From an uncultured Eubacteriales bacterium (GTDB taxonomy: Bacteria; Bacillota; Clostridia; Oscillospirales; Acutalibacteraceae): a stretch of DNA of 64,000 bases. Positions 1 to 9,013 of the stretch are shown here, piece by piece. The first letter of the stretch is position 1; every line of letters starts with the position of its first letter. The translations under genes and the position numbers were made by a program. The notes below the pieces were generated by a model. It saw only the letters and a program-made list of their open reading frames with translations. It did no database searches and had not been told where the DNA came from. The stretch is from contig CAKSYX010000006.1 of NCBI GenBank assembly GCA_934525065.1, positions 1-64,000 on the forward strand, read 5' to 3'.

Positions 1-1
1 C

Positions 2-59
2 TGATTTTTGTAAGCCTTTTCGTTCCGCTACGCTCCACTTCAAAGGCTTACAAAAATCA
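2..59. repeat. Long perfect inverted repeat at the window edge
   Basis: Two 18-bp arms (2-19 and 42-59) are perfect reverse complements separated by a 22-base loop. The transcript could fold into a strong hairpin, but no uridine run follows directly, so a simple intrinsic terminator is not obvious. It may be a palindromic intergenic repeat or the 3' end of a gene to the left of the window. Nothing coding is seen from 1 to 456. Confidence 0.6.
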
Positions 60-151
60 TTGTACTATACTTTGACTTTATTTTTTTCACTAAAATGGGC
101 CACATCTATTTACAACGCAAAATGGACAGCGAAAAAATATAGCTCCATCTC

Positions 152-180
152 TTGACCCGGTTCGATTTTTGTGATAGAAT
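152..180 (+). promoter_or_regulatory. Promoter of valS
   Basis: TTGACC (152-157), a 17-base spacer and TAGAAT (175-180) give a good sigma-A promoter. Transcription would start near 187, just ahead of the T-box leader. Confidence 0.75.
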
Positions 181-186
181 CTGTCT

Positions 187-432
187 AATAAATATTAGCT
201 TTATGCAAGAGGAGTAGCTCTTTTTCGGCAGTCAGAGAGGAAGCGGTCGGTGCAAGCTTCCGGAAGAAGAGGGTGAATGTCGCCTGCGTGCTTCGGGAAG
301 AACGGCGTTTTGCGCTTATTAGACCCCGGCGTATTTTCTGCGTTAAAGAAAGACGAGTGCGCCGTTTTCGGCGAATTCAGGTGGTACCGCGGTTTTCTCC
401 GTCCTGTTTTTCAGGGCGGAGTTTTTATTTTG
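187..432 (+). promoter_or_regulatory. T-box leader, valine-type, controlling valS
   Basis: The T-box sequence AGGTGGTACCGCGG (379-392) is followed by an intrinsic terminator with arms 397-406 and 412-421 and a U run. Stem I carries an AGTA motif near 208, an AGAGAG box near 233 and, on the 3' side, GAA-T-GTC-G, so the specifier is GUC (279-281), a valine codon. UGGU in the T-box pairs with an A-CCA tRNA end, as expected for tRNA-Val. Uncharged tRNA-Val should stabilise the antiterminator and switch on valS. Confidence 0.9.
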
Positions 433-456
433 TAATTTAAAACGGAGGTTAAATAA

Positions 457-3078
457 ATGGCAAAGGAACTTGCAAAACAGTATGATCCTAAAAACGTTGA
501 GGATCGCATTTATGACACTTGGCTCAAGGGGAACTATTTCCACGCCGGGTGCGATTCAAAGAAAAAGCCCTATACAATCGTTATCCCCCCGCCCAACATC
601 ACGGGTCAGCTCCATATGGGCCACGCCCTTGACAACACCCTTCAGGATATTCTTATCCGCTACCACAGAATGGCGGGCTATGACACACTCTGGCTGCCAG
701 GAACCGACCATGCTTCAATTGCGACCGAGGCAAAAATCGTTGCCGCAATGAAGGAAGAGGGCATTTCAAAAGAGGACATCGGCAGAGACGGCTTCCTTGA
801 AAGAGCGTGGGACTGGCGCAAAAAATACGGCGGAAGAATCATTGAACAGCTCAAAAAGCTGGGCTCCTCCTGCGACTGGGAGCGCGAGCGTTTTACCCTT
901 GACGAAGGCTGCTCAAAGGCTGTTCGAGAGGTGTTCTGTAATCTCTATGAAAAAGGTCTTATCTATCGCGGCGAAAGAATCATCAACTGGTGCACCCACT
1001 GCAAGACCTCAATTTCGGACGCCGAGGTTGAATACGAAGAGCACGACGGCAATTTCTGGCACTTCAGCTATCCGTTTGCTGACGGCAGCGGTGCAATTGA
1101 AATTGCAACAACCAGACCCGAAACTATCCCCGGCGACACCGGCATTGCCGTTCACCCGGACGATGAAAGATATAAACACCTCGTCGGCAAGACGGTTATC
1201 GTTCCTGTAATCGGAAGAGAGATTCCTATTGTTGCCGACTCATATGCAAAAATGGACAAGGGAACCGGTGCGGTTAAAATCACCCCCTGCCACGACCCGA
1301 ACGACTTTGAGGTCGGCCTGCGCTGCAAGCTTCCGATGATAAATGTCATGACCGATGACGGCTTTATGAACGAAAACGCCGGAAAATACTGCGGCATGAG
1401 CCTTATGGAATGCCGCAAGGCGATTATTGAGGACCTCAAGAATGCCGGTGCGCTCGTTAAAATTGAGCCGACAAAGCACGACGTCGGAACCTGCTACCGC
1501 TGCCACACTGCGGTTGAACCGCGCGTTTCAAAGCAGTGGTTCGTCAAAATGAAGCCGCTTGCCGAACCGGCAATCAAGGCTGTCCGTGAAGGCAAAACGA
1601 AGTTTGTTCCCGAACGTTTTGATAAAATTTATTTCAACTGGATGGAAAATATCCGCGACTGGTGCATCTCCCGTCAGCTCTGGTGGGGTCACAGAATTCC
1701 GGCGTGGTACTGCGATGACTGCGGAGAAATCAGCGTTTCAAGAAAAGACCTCTGCTCCTGCCCGAAATGCGGCAGCAGGAATATCAAACAGGATCCGGAT
1801 ACGCTTGACACATGGTTCTCTTCCGCTCTTTGGCCGTTCTCAACCCTCGGCTGGCCGGACAAGACTCCCGAGCTTGCTCACTATTACCCGACAAGCGTCC
1901 TCGTTACCGGATACGACATCATTTTCTTCTGGGTTGCGAGAATGATTTTCTCCGCCTGCGAACAGATGGGAGAGGTTCCGTTTGACACCGTTTTCATCCA
2001 CGGCATTGTCCGCGATGAGCTTGGACGCAAGATGTCCAAATCTCTCGGCAACGGAATTGATCCGCTGCTTGTAATCGACAAATACGGTGCAGACGCACTC
2101 AGGCTCACTCTTGCCTCCGGCAACAGCCCCGGAAATGATATGCGCTACTCCGAAAAAAAGGTTGAAGCAAGCCGCAACTTTGCGAACAAAATCTGGAACG
2201 CCGCGCGCTTCATTCTCATGAACCTTAATGAAAACGAGCCCGCCCCGCATCTTCCTCAGAAGCTTGCCCTTGAGGATAAATGGGTTGTTTCGCTTTTCAA
2301 CAACCTTGCAAAGGAGGTCACCGCAAACCTTGATAAATTTGAGCTTGGCATTGCTGCTTCAAAGCTCTATGATTTCATCTGGGATATCTTCTGCGACTGG
2401 TACATTGAGCTTGCAAAAATCCGCCTTCAGCAGGGCGGTGAAGCAAAAGAGCAGGTCAAGGCCGTTCTTATTTACGTCATGAGCGAAACGCTCAAGCTTC
2501 TGCATCCGTTCATGCCGTTCATCACAGAAGAAATTTGGCTCACCCTTCCGCATGACGGCGAAACCATTATGAAAGCCCCATGGCCGGTATTTGACGAAAA
2601 GCTCACCTTCTCAGAGGACGAGGAGAAAATGGAGCTTATCATGGAAACTATCCGCGCGATCCGCAACAGAAGAAGCGAAATGAACGTTCCCCCGTCAAAA
2701 AAAGCGCACGTTTATATTGCAACAGACAAGAAAGAGCTTTTTGAAACCGCAACAGTATTCATGCAAAAGCTCGCTTCTGCTTCTGACGTCACTGTCGGCG
2801 ACAGCTTTGAAATTCCCGGCAGTGTGAACATTGTCACCTCCTCGGCAAAGATATATATCCCGATGGGCGACCTCGTTGACTTTGAGGCAGAAAGAAAGCG
2901 TCTGACGAAAGAAAAGGAAGGCGCAGAAAAGAAGCTCGCGCAAATCAACGGAAAGCTTTCAAACCCCGGCTTCCTTTCAAAGGCGCCGGAAAATGTTATT
3001 GATGCGCAGAAGGCCGAAAGAGACAAAATCAATGAGAGAATCAAAATGATCGACGAAAGCCTTGCTTCTCTCGGCTAA
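457..3078 (+). CDS. valS: Valyl-tRNA synthetase
   Basis: This class Ia synthetase charges tRNA-Val with valine in the cytoplasm. The 873-residue protein has the HIGH-type motif HMGH at 53-56, the KMSKS loop at about 525-529, an inserted editing domain in between, a Cys-rich zinc-binding pair (CDDCG and CPKCG) before the KMSKS domain, and the ValS C-terminal coiled coil from about residue 805, rich in Lys and Glu. Length is normal for bacterial ValS. The ATG follows AACGGAGGTT at good spacing. It lies directly behind a valine T-box, so it is induced when charged tRNA-Val runs low. The HD-domain gene 61 bases downstream probably shares the transcript. Confidence 0.98.
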   Translation: MAKELAKQYDPKNVEDRIYDTWLKGNYFHAGCDSKKKPYTIVIPPPNITGQLHMGHALDNTLQDILIRYHRMAGYDTLWLPGTDHASIATEAKIVAAMKEEGISKEDIGRDGFLERAWDWRKKYGGRIIEQLKKLGSSCDWERERFTLDEGCSKAVREVFCNLYEKGLIYRGERIINWCTHCKTSISDAEVEYEEHDGNFWHFSYPFADGSGAIEIATTRPETIPGDTGIAVHPDDERYKHLVGKTVIVPVIGREIPIVADSYAKMDKGTGAVKITPCHDPNDFEVGLRCKLPMINVMTDDGFMNENAGKYCGMSLMECRKAIIEDLKNAGALVKIEPTKHDVGTCYRCHTAVEPRVSKQWFVKMKPLAEPAIKAVREGKTKFVPERFDKIYFNWMENIRDWCISRQLWWGHRIPAWYCDDCGEISVSRKDLCSCPKCGSRNIKQDPDTLDTWFSSALWPFSTLGWPDKTPELAHYYPTSVLVTGYDIIFFWVARMIFSACEQMGEVPFDTVFIHGIVRDELGRKMSKSLGNGIDPLLVIDKYGADALRLTLASGNSPGNDMRYSEKKVEASRNFANKIWNAARFILMNLNENEPAPHLPQKLALEDKWVVSLFNNLAKEVTANLDKFELGIAASKLYDFIWDIFCDWYIELAKIRLQQGGEAKEQVKAVLIYVMSETLKLLHPFMPFITEEIWLTLPHDGETIMKAPWPVFDEKLTFSEDEEKMELIMETIRAIRNRRSEMNVPPSKKAHVYIATDKKELFETATVFMQKLASASDVTVGDSFEIPGSVNIVTSSAKIYIPMGDLVDFEAERKRLTKEKEGAEKKLAQINGKLSNPGFLSKAPENVIDAQKAERDKINERIKMIDESLASLG

Positions 3079-3139
3079 CCAAGTCTCTTTCGCAGAGACT
3101 TGGGGCTTCCTCAAAACAGAGCGAAACGGAGGATAAAAA

Positions 3140-3691
3140 ATGACAAAGAAAGAAGCACTTGAGCTTCTCGGAGAATACAACAAAGGAGAATTCCACCTGA
3201 AGCACGGCAAAATCGTCGGAGATGTTATGCGGTACTTTGCAAACGAGCTCGGCTACGGAGATGAAGCGGATTTTTGGGAAACGGTCGGAATTTTGCATGA
3301 CCTTGACTTTGAAATGTATCCCGAAGAGCATTGCGTCAAGGAGCAGGAAATCATGCGCGAAAGAGGGCTTGACGAGCGTCTTGTTCACGCCACGGCAAGT
3401 CACGGCTACGGCATTTGCGTTGACATCAAGCCGGAGCACGAGATGGAAAAGGTTCTTTATGCAACGGATGAGCTGACCGGTCTCATCGGTGCGGTGGCTG
3501 TTATGAGACCGTCCAAGAGCGTTTCCGACTTAGAGGTTTCATCGGTCAAAAAGAAGTTTAAAGACAAAAAGTTCGCCGCCGGCTGTTCACGCGACGTAAT
3601 CAGAAACGGATCAGAGATGCTCGGCTGGAGCCTTGAGGAGCTTTTTGAAAAAACAATACTCGCCATGAGGGCAAGCGAAAACGTTGACTGA
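3140..3691 (+). CDS. HD-domain metal-dependent hydrolase-like protein
   Basis: A 183-residue cytoplasmic protein of the HD superfamily. The expected metal ligands are visible: H22, the HD pair H53-D54, H64, H88 and D110. The family includes phosphohydrolases acting on nucleotides and other phosphate esters, but the substrate cannot be read from the sequence. Short single-domain HD proteins of this kind are common in Clostridia. The ATG has the RBS AACGGAGGATAAAAA. It is probably transcribed with valS and is closed by a strong terminator ten bases past the stop codon. No functional link to valine is evident. Confidence 0.8.
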   Translation: MTKKEALELLGEYNKGEFHLKHGKIVGDVMRYFANELGYGDEADFWETVGILHDLDFEMYPEEHCVKEQEIMRERGLDERLVHATASHGYGICVDIKPEHEMEKVLYATDELTGLIGAVAVMRPSKSVSDLEVSSVKKKFKDKKFAAGCSRDVIRNGSEMLGWSLEELFEKTILAMRASENVD

Positions 3692-3700
3692 AAAAACAAA

Positions 3701-3738
3701 ACGCGCTATGGGCTTTTGAGGTCCATAGCGCGTTTTTA
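3701..3738 (+). terminator. Terminator of the valS transcript
   Basis: Arms ACGCGCTATGG (3701-3711) and CCATAGCGCGT (3723-3733) form a perfect 11-bp stem followed by a U run. The 134 bases from 3739 to 3872 hold no gene that I can support. Confidence 0.9.
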
Positions 3739-3872
3739 TGACCTGCAAAGGTGAGACAGGAGCTTTGCTGTTTACAGAATACAAAATCAACCTCGGTATT
3801 CTGAGGTCGATTCACGGTTTGTACCATTTTTGTGCTGAAAGCGGAACAGCAAGCAAACATATCCTGCGCCGC

Positions 3873-3921
3873 AAAAAAAAATGCGTCATCGGCTTCTTAC
3901 ATAAGAGAGCCAATGGCGCAT
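3873..3921 (-). terminator. Terminator of the NhaC-family gene
   Basis: On the minus strand a 14-bp stem with two G-U pairs (arms 3908-3921 and 3881-3894) is followed by a run of nine uridines, just past the stop codon at 3933. Confidence 0.85.
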
Positions 3922-3932
3922 TTCAATTTAAC

Positions 3933-5783
3933 TTAGCCTTTTTTCGCCTTTGCAGCAGCCGGAGCTTTCTTTCCGGTCACAAGCTTAATGACGAACAGTG
4001 TGCCGATCATGAGCACAACGGCAATCGGAAGAACAACAAGCCAGTTAGGAACAAAGCCCGCAATAATATAGCTGACTGCCGAAACGCCGGCAACCGTGAG
4101 AGCATAGGGAAGCTGAGTCGAAACGTGGTTGATGTGGTCACATTGAGCACCGGCTGAGGCCATAATCGTTGTGTCCGAAATCGGTGAGCAGTGGTCGCCG
4201 CAAACAGCACCGGCCATGCAGGCGGAAATCGCAACGATTGTAATCGGTTCGCCTGAGGTGAAAACGCTCAGCACGATGGGAATAAGGATTCCGAAGGTGC
4301 CCCATGACGTTCCTGTTGCAAAGGAAAGGCCGACCGCAATGAGGAAGATAATGGCCGGAAGGAAGGACTGGAAGGTTCCTGCCGTGCCGTGGATAAGCTC
4401 GGAAATAAAGATTCTTGCGCCGAGGCTGTCGGTCATAGCTTTAAGGGTCCATGCACAGGTAAGGATGAGAATTGCGGGAACCATTGCCTTGAAGCCCTCG
4501 GGAAGAGAATCCATGATTTCCTTGAAGGAGATTACTCTTCTGATGAGGAAGTAGATGATTGTAATAACCATTGAAACGCTTGCGCCGAAAGCAAGGCCGA
4601 CCGAAGCGTCGCTGTTTGAAAAAGCGGTGATGAAGCTTTCGCCCGAGAAGAAGCCGCCGGAGTAAATCATGCCGATTACGCAGCAGATGATGAGGATAAC
4701 AACGGGAACAACAAGGTCGCAGACTCTGCCTTTTTCGTTCACTTCGCCGTCGTCGTCGGCAACTCTTGTTCCGCAGGTGAAGAGGTCGCCGTTGAGAACC
4801 GCGTTTTGCTCGTGCAGCTTCATCGGGCCGTAGTCAAACTTTGAAACTGAAATGAAAATCATCATTACGATAGTAAGCAGAGCATAGAAGTTATAGGGAA
4901 TCGCGCTGACAAAAAGGCTGATTCCGTTTTCTGCGCCCGCGCCTCTTGCAAAGCCGGCAACAGCCGCTGCCCATGAGGAGATCGGTGCAATGATGCAGAC
5001 CGGAGCCGCCGTTGCGTCAATGAGATAGGAGAGCTTTGCTCTTGAAACGTTGTTCCTGTCCGTAACGGGGCGCATGACCGAACCGACAGTGAGGCAGTTG
5101 AAATAGTCGTCAATGAAAATGAGTACGCCGAGCGCCATTGTTGCAAGCTGAGCGCCAACTCTTGACTTGATGTGCTTTGAAGCCCAGCGTCCGAAAGCCG
5201 CGGAGCCGCCAGCCTTGTTCATCATTGCAACCAACGCACCGAGAAGAACAAGGAAAATTAGGATACCCATGTTATATGTATCGGCAAGGCTGTGCACAAA
5301 GCCGTCGGAAATAACGTGAGTGACGATTCCTTCAAAGTTGCTGCCGGCAAAAATTACGCCGCCGACGATGATTCCGATGATAAGCGAGGAATAAACCTCT
5401 TTCGTAATGAGCGCAAGAACAATTGCAATCACCGGCGGAAGCAGCGAAAGAATCGTTGCATAGCTTTTGACTGATTCGCGTATCTTTGCGAGTGCCATGT
5501 CAAAGTGAGCGGAAAATTCGCTGTCTGCCTCAAGGTTGTCGGCGTAGGCGTCAACATATTCCTGAGCCGATTTCTTGTCCGAAAGGTCATACTCGGTGGC
5601 GTCATCGCCTTCACCGAGAGTGAACTTTGCGTTTGCTTCTGCGGCTGCCGTGACGGCGGTGTCCGTTGCCTTTGCATCTGCCGAGTTTTCAGCACCGGCA
5701 AAAATCGAAGCACCGACAAGGAGCAGAGCAAGAACCATGACGAGAAGCAGCAGGCTTGCTTTTGATTTCTTTTGTCTTTTCAT
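3933..5783 (-). CDS. nhaC: NhaC-family antiporter, likely lysine transporter
   Basis: A 616-residue polytopic membrane protein of the NhaC Na+/H+ antiporter superfamily. The C-terminal ~450 residues carry the transport core with about eleven hydrophobic segments and the glycine-rich end of the family (GTSWGTFG, then CGDHCSPISD). The N terminus is unusual: a signal-like hydrophobic segment after MKRQKKSK, then about 80 acidic, Ala-rich hydrophilic residues before the core. I chose the ATG at 5783 because GGAGGA lies eight bases upstream. An upstream in-frame ATG overlaps that RBS, and longer frames run into the riboswitch. A lysine riboswitch precedes the gene. NhaC-like genes under L-boxes have been proposed to be lysine transporters (LysW type), so lysine is a better guess than sodium. 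Confidence 0.88.
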   Translation of the reverse strand: MKRQKKSKASLLLLVMVLALLLVGASIFAGAENSADAKATDTAVTAAAEANAKFTLGEGDDATEYDLSDKKSAQEYVDAYADNLEADSEFSAHFDMALAKIRESVKSYATILSLLPPVIAIVLALITKEVYSSLIIGIIVGGVIFAGSNFEGIVTHVISDGFVHSLADTYNMGILIFLVLLGALVAMMNKAGGSAAFGRWASKHIKSRVGAQLATMALGVLIFIDDYFNCLTVGSVMRPVTDRNNVSRAKLSYLIDATAAPVCIIAPISSWAAAVAGFARGAGAENGISLFVSAIPYNFYALLTIVMMIFISVSKFDYGPMKLHEQNAVLNGDLFTCGTRVADDDGEVNEKGRVCDLVVPVVILIICCVIGMIYSGGFFSGESFITAFSNSDASVGLAFGASVSMVITIIYFLIRRVISFKEIMDSLPEGFKAMVPAILILTCAWTLKAMTDSLGARIFISELIHGTAGTFQSFLPAIIFLIAVGLSFATGTSWGTFGILIPIVLSVFTSGEPITIVAISACMAGAVCGDHCSPISDTTIMASAGAQCDHINHVSTQLPYALTVAGVSAVSYIIAGFVPNWLVVLPIAVVLMIGTLFVIKLVTGKKAPAAAKAKKG

Positions 5784-5811
5784 TTTTTCGTCCTCCATAA
5801 AAATTCCGTAC

Positions 5812-6060
5812 CAAAAAACAGAGGCCGCAAAAAGAGCGGCCTCACAAAAATAAGCATAACAATATTTTTGCGACAGCTCTCCGCTCAAAGCGACAGTCGG
5901 CAGGATATTGTCCTGCTGCCCAGCTGAAAGCGGAAACTGCCTTGCAGAACCCGGAACCGCTCCCGAAAGCGGTTTCAGCTTCGGCAGGGATTCCTTTCTT
6001 CTCCGTTGAACGTCTTCGGGGTACTGGCGGAAAATACTGATAAGCCCTGCGCCTCTATCG
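5812..6060 (-). promoter_or_regulatory. Lysine riboswitch (L-box) with terminator
   Basis: The minus strand carries the hallmarks of the L-box. P1 pairs CGATAG (from 6060) with CTGTCG (5871-5876). The 5' end reads GATAGAGGCGC, the conserved stretch GAAAGGAATCCCTGCCGAAGC occurs in recognisable form, and GGAGAGCTGTCGC closes the aptamer. A terminator follows, with arms 5836-5843 and 5821-5828 and a U run at 5812-5819. Lysine binding should favour termination and so repress the downstream transporter. Confidence 0.93.
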
Positions 6061-6066
6061 AGAAAG

Positions 6067-6096
6067 ATTATACACAACAAAGCAATTGAATGTCAA
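6067..6096 (-). promoter_or_regulatory. Promoter of the lysine riboswitch transcript
   Basis: TTGACA (6096-6091) and TATAAT (6072-6067) are both perfect consensus hexamers, with an 18-base spacer. The -35 box begins only seven bases after the stop codon of the MATE gene. Confidence 0.88.
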
Positions 6097-6102
6097 TGCT
6101 TT

Positions 6103-7491
6103 TTACAAATTTGTATATTTTGCGGTGTTTTCTCTGTGTTTCTTCGCCGGGCGATAAACAAGCAGAGCAATAAACATCATGATCGCCGTGATGCAAAGGC
6201 TGACGGGGTAGGCGACCATAATGGTGTTGAACGTGTGGTGAACCGGAAAAACGGTTTTGATCCAGATTATCCTGACAACGCAGATCCCGACCATGACGAT
6301 GACCGCCGGAGTCAGCGAAATCCCGAAGCCGCGCAGATAACCGGAGATGACCTCGTAAGTCATTGTGAACGCATAGGCGAAGAAGAGGATTTTCAACCTG
6401 GTGTAGCCTATTTCAACAACCTCCGGGTCGCTGTTAAAAATCGAAAGCATGAATCTACCCGAAAGAAGAACAAGTGCAATTGTCGTTGCCGTTGCAATCG
6501 CATCCTCAACAAGAGAGAGCGCAAGAGTCTTTTTGCAGCGGTCGATTTTGCCCGCTCCGTAGTTCTGGCCGACAAAGGTTGTGCAGGCCTGGCTGAACGC
6601 GTTGAGGACGAAATAAGCGAAGAGTTCAACGTTGCAGGCCGCGCTTGACGCCGCCATAACAACAGTGCCGAGCGAATTTATCGCACCCTGAATAATTATG
6701 TTCGAAACCGAAAACATCGCGCTCTGAATACCGGACGGCAGCCCGATTCTCATAATACGCTTGAAACAGGAAAAATCAAAGCGAAGCTTTTTGAACTCAA
6801 AGCGGATGCATTTATCGGTTTTAAGGAGTATTACCAAAAGAATTGCTGAGCTGACGGCGTTTGAAATGACCGTTGCAACTGCAACGCCGTTGACCGTCAT
6901 TTTGAGAACTATGACGAAAAAGAGATTGAGAAGAATGTTCAGAACGCCTGAGCAGGCGAGGGCAACAAGCGGAATTTTTGTGTCCCCGATGCTGCGGAAA
7001 ATTGCCGCCTCAAAGTTATAGAGCAAAATTACCGGCATACCGAGCAGATATATTCTCAGATACATCAGCGCATACGGAAAAACATCCTGCGGAACGTCAA
7101 GGAGATTCAGAATCGGTTCTGCTGCAAGCTCACCGAGGCCGCCGATCAGAACTCCGCCGAGTACGGCGATGATGATTGACGTGTGAACAGCCTTCTGAAC
7201 GGTGGCATTGTCGTTGCGGCCGATCGCGTTCGCAATAACAACGTTTGCGCCGAGGGCAATGCCGACAAAAAGGTTCACGAGCAGCCCGATGAGAGATGTA
7301 TTTGCGCCAACGGCAGCGACCGCAATGGTTTTGAGCTCGCCCGTAAAATTGCCGACAACGGCGATGTCCGAAGCGTTGAAAAGCTGTTCAAGGAGCGCCG
7401 TTGCCGCAACGGGCAAAGCAAAAAGAACAAGCTTATTCCAGAGTGTGCCGTTCAGCATATCCAAATCTTTTCTCTTCTTTGTTTTTTCCAT
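6103..7491 (-). CDS. MATE-family multidrug/sodium efflux transporter
   Basis: A 462-residue inner-membrane protein with about twelve membrane segments in two homologous halves. The opening LNGTLWNKLVLFALPVAAT and the LFNASDIAVVGNF loop are typical of the MATE family of cation-coupled drug exporters. The substrate cannot be predicted. I prefer the ATG at 7491 because TGAGGA precedes it at suitable spacing. The in-frame ATG at 7506 lacks a well-placed RBS and would add only MRKNS. No terminator is visible between pdp and this gene, so it may receive read-through from the nucleoside operon. It ends right before the lysine riboswitch promoter. Confidence 0.9.
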   Translation of the reverse strand: MEKTKKRKDLDMLNGTLWNKLVLFALPVAATALLEQLFNASDIAVVGNFTGELKTIAVAAVGANTSLIGLLVNLFVGIALGANVVIANAIGRNDNATVQKAVHTSIIIAVLGGVLIGGLGELAAEPILNLLDVPQDVFPYALMYLRIYLLGMPVILLYNFEAAIFRSIGDTKIPLVALACSGVLNILLNLFFVIVLKMTVNGVAVATVISNAVSSAILLVILLKTDKCIRFEFKKLRFDFSCFKRIMRIGLPSGIQSAMFSVSNIIIQGAINSLGTVVMAASSAACNVELFAYFVLNAFSQACTTFVGQNYGAGKIDRCKKTLALSLVEDAIATATTIALVLLSGRFMLSIFNSDPEVVEIGYTRLKILFFAYAFTMTYEVISGYLRGFGISLTPAVIVMVGICVVRIIWIKTVFPVHHTFNTIMVAYPVSLCITAIMMFIALLVYRPAKKHRENTAKYTNL

Positions 7492-7609
7492 ACTGTTTTT
7501 CCTCATAAAATAAAAGCCTTATAGTCAAAAGCGCGGCTCTGCCTGGTTTTTTCGTTGTTCCGAGCGGTTCGCACATCACTGACAAACGGACACCCTGCTT
7601 TTGAAAAAA

Positions 7610-8911
7610 TCATCTGACTGTTTTATAGATGAGAGGTACGGGCTGCGGCTTTTTTCCTGAAAACCTGAAGGCGGAAAGGAAGAGCTTTTCACTGTCTTCA
7701 AACTTTGCTTCGTCGTTTGAAAAGAGTGTTGCCAAAAGCTCGCCCTTCTTAACGGCTTCGCCCGTCTTTTTCTCAAGGATAATTCCCGCCGTGCAGTCAA
7801 TCGGGTCGCCCTTGTTGACCCTTCCTGCGCCGAGGATAACGCTTGATGAGCCGATTTTTTCGGCGTCCATAAAGCTGATGAAGCCGTCGGCGGGGGAGCA
7901 TACCTCATGGCTGAACCGAGCCTTCGGCAAAAGTTCGGTGTCCGCAATCTGAGCCACCGAGCCGCCCTGCATTTTGACCATCTCGCAAAGCTTCAAAAGC
8001 GCGGTGCCGTCCGAAAGAACGCGCCTGACTTCCTTTTCAGCCTCTTCAAGCGGAAGATTTTCCGAAAGGCTGATGATGTTTGAAGCGAGGGCCACGCAGA
8101 CCTCGCGCAGGTCCTCCGGACCCTTTCCGTTCAGTATTTCAACGGCTTCCTTGACCTCAAGAGCATTGCCGATGTTTTTGCCGAGCGGAGTGTTCATGTC
8201 GGTTATGAGCGCCGCAACCTTGCGTCCGCAGGCGTCTCCGATGTCTACCATTTTTCTTGAAAGCTCTTCGGCTTGTTCAACAGTTTTCATGAAGGCACCG
8301 CTGCCTGTTTTGACGTCAAGAACAATGCAATGCGCTCCGGCGGCCAGCTTTTTGCTCATTATTGAAGAAGCGATGAGCGGAATTGAGCCGACTGTTGCCG
8401 TTGAATCGCGCAGTGAATAAATCAGCTTGTCGGCCGGCGCAAGGTTGCCGCTTTGGCCGATGACGCAGATTCCTATGTCCTTGACCTGATTTTTAAACTC
8501 CTCCGGCGTAAGCTCGGTACGAAAGCCATTGATTGATTCAAGCTTGTCAACCGTTCCGCCGGTGTGTCCGAGGCCTCTTCCGCTCATTTTCGCAACCTTT
8601 GCGCCGAGCGAAGCCACAACAGGGGCAACAACGAGCGTTGTTTTGTCTCCCACGCCGCCGGTACTGTGCTTGTCAACCGTAACGCCGCCGCAGTCCGACA
8701 GGTCGAGCATATCGCCGGAATGTGCCATTTCGTTTGTGAGCGTAACTGTTTCGCGGTCGGTCATGCCGCGAAGATAGATCGCCATAAGCAGTGCCGCAGC
8801 CTGATAATCCTTGATTTTTCCGGCTGTATAGCCCTTGACAAAAAAGGCAATCTCTTCGTCCGAAAGCTCAAGTCCGTCTCTTTTGTGAGCAATAATGTCA
8901 TATATACGCAT
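7610..8911 (-). CDS. pdp: Pyrimidine-nucleoside (thymidine) phosphorylase
   Basis: This enzyme cleaves uridine, thymidine and deoxyuridine with phosphate, giving the free base and (deoxy)ribose-1-phosphate. At 433 residues it has the usual length. The phosphate-binding KHSTGGVGDKT is at 81-91 and the family signature SGRGLGHTGGTVDKLE at 110-125. The C-terminal pyrimidine-nucleoside phosphorylase domain is complete. The ATG has AGGAG eight bases upstream. It is the last gene of the nucleoside operon; its product deoxyribose-1-phosphate feeds DeoB and DeoC, encoded upstream in the same cluster. A strong hairpin separates it from the permease gene before it. Confidence 0.95.
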   Translation of the reverse strand: MRIYDIIAHKRDGLELSDEEIAFFVKGYTAGKIKDYQAAALLMAIYLRGMTDRETVTLTNEMAHSGDMLDLSDCGGVTVDKHSTGGVGDKTTLVVAPVVASLGAKVAKMSGRGLGHTGGTVDKLESINGFRTELTPEEFKNQVKDIGICVIGQSGNLAPADKLIYSLRDSTATVGSIPLIASSIMSKKLAAGAHCIVLDVKTGSGAFMKTVEQAEELSRKMVDIGDACGRKVAALITDMNTPLGKNIGNALEVKEAVEILNGKGPEDLREVCVALASNIISLSENLPLEEAEKEVRRVLSDGTALLKLCEMVKMQGGSVAQIADTELLPKARFSHEVCSPADGFISFMDAEKIGSSSVILGAGRVNKGDPIDCTAGIILEKKTGEAVKKGELLATLFSNDEAKFEDSEKLFLSAFRFSGKKPQPVPLIYKTVR

Positions 8912-8937
8912 ACTAAAATCTCCTATAAAGAAAGCAG

Positions 8938-8991
8938 AAAGAGAGAAAAGCGTGAATTTTTCGCTTGCGAAAACCCCTCTTTTCTCTCTTT
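8938..8991 (-). repeat. Nested perfect inverted repeat between permease and pdp genes
   Basis: Outer arms of 13 bp (8938-8950 and 8979-8991) enclose an inner perfect palindrome TTTTCGC-TT-GCGAAAA (8957-8972). The polycistronic mRNA would form a stable stem here, with only a weak U tract, so it may act as an RNA-stability barrier or partial terminator. Confidence 0.7.
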
Positions 8992-9013
8992 TCCTTAAAT
9001 ATTGACTGAACGT

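Noticed and set aside
3738..4157. Open frame of 139 codons on the plus strand
   Set aside because: It starts inside the terminator at 3701-3738, has no RBS and runs antisense into the NhaC-family gene.
5784..6080. N-terminal extension of the NhaC-family ORF
   Set aside because: This segment is the lysine riboswitch and its terminator. The strong GGAGGA RBS supports the start at 5783.
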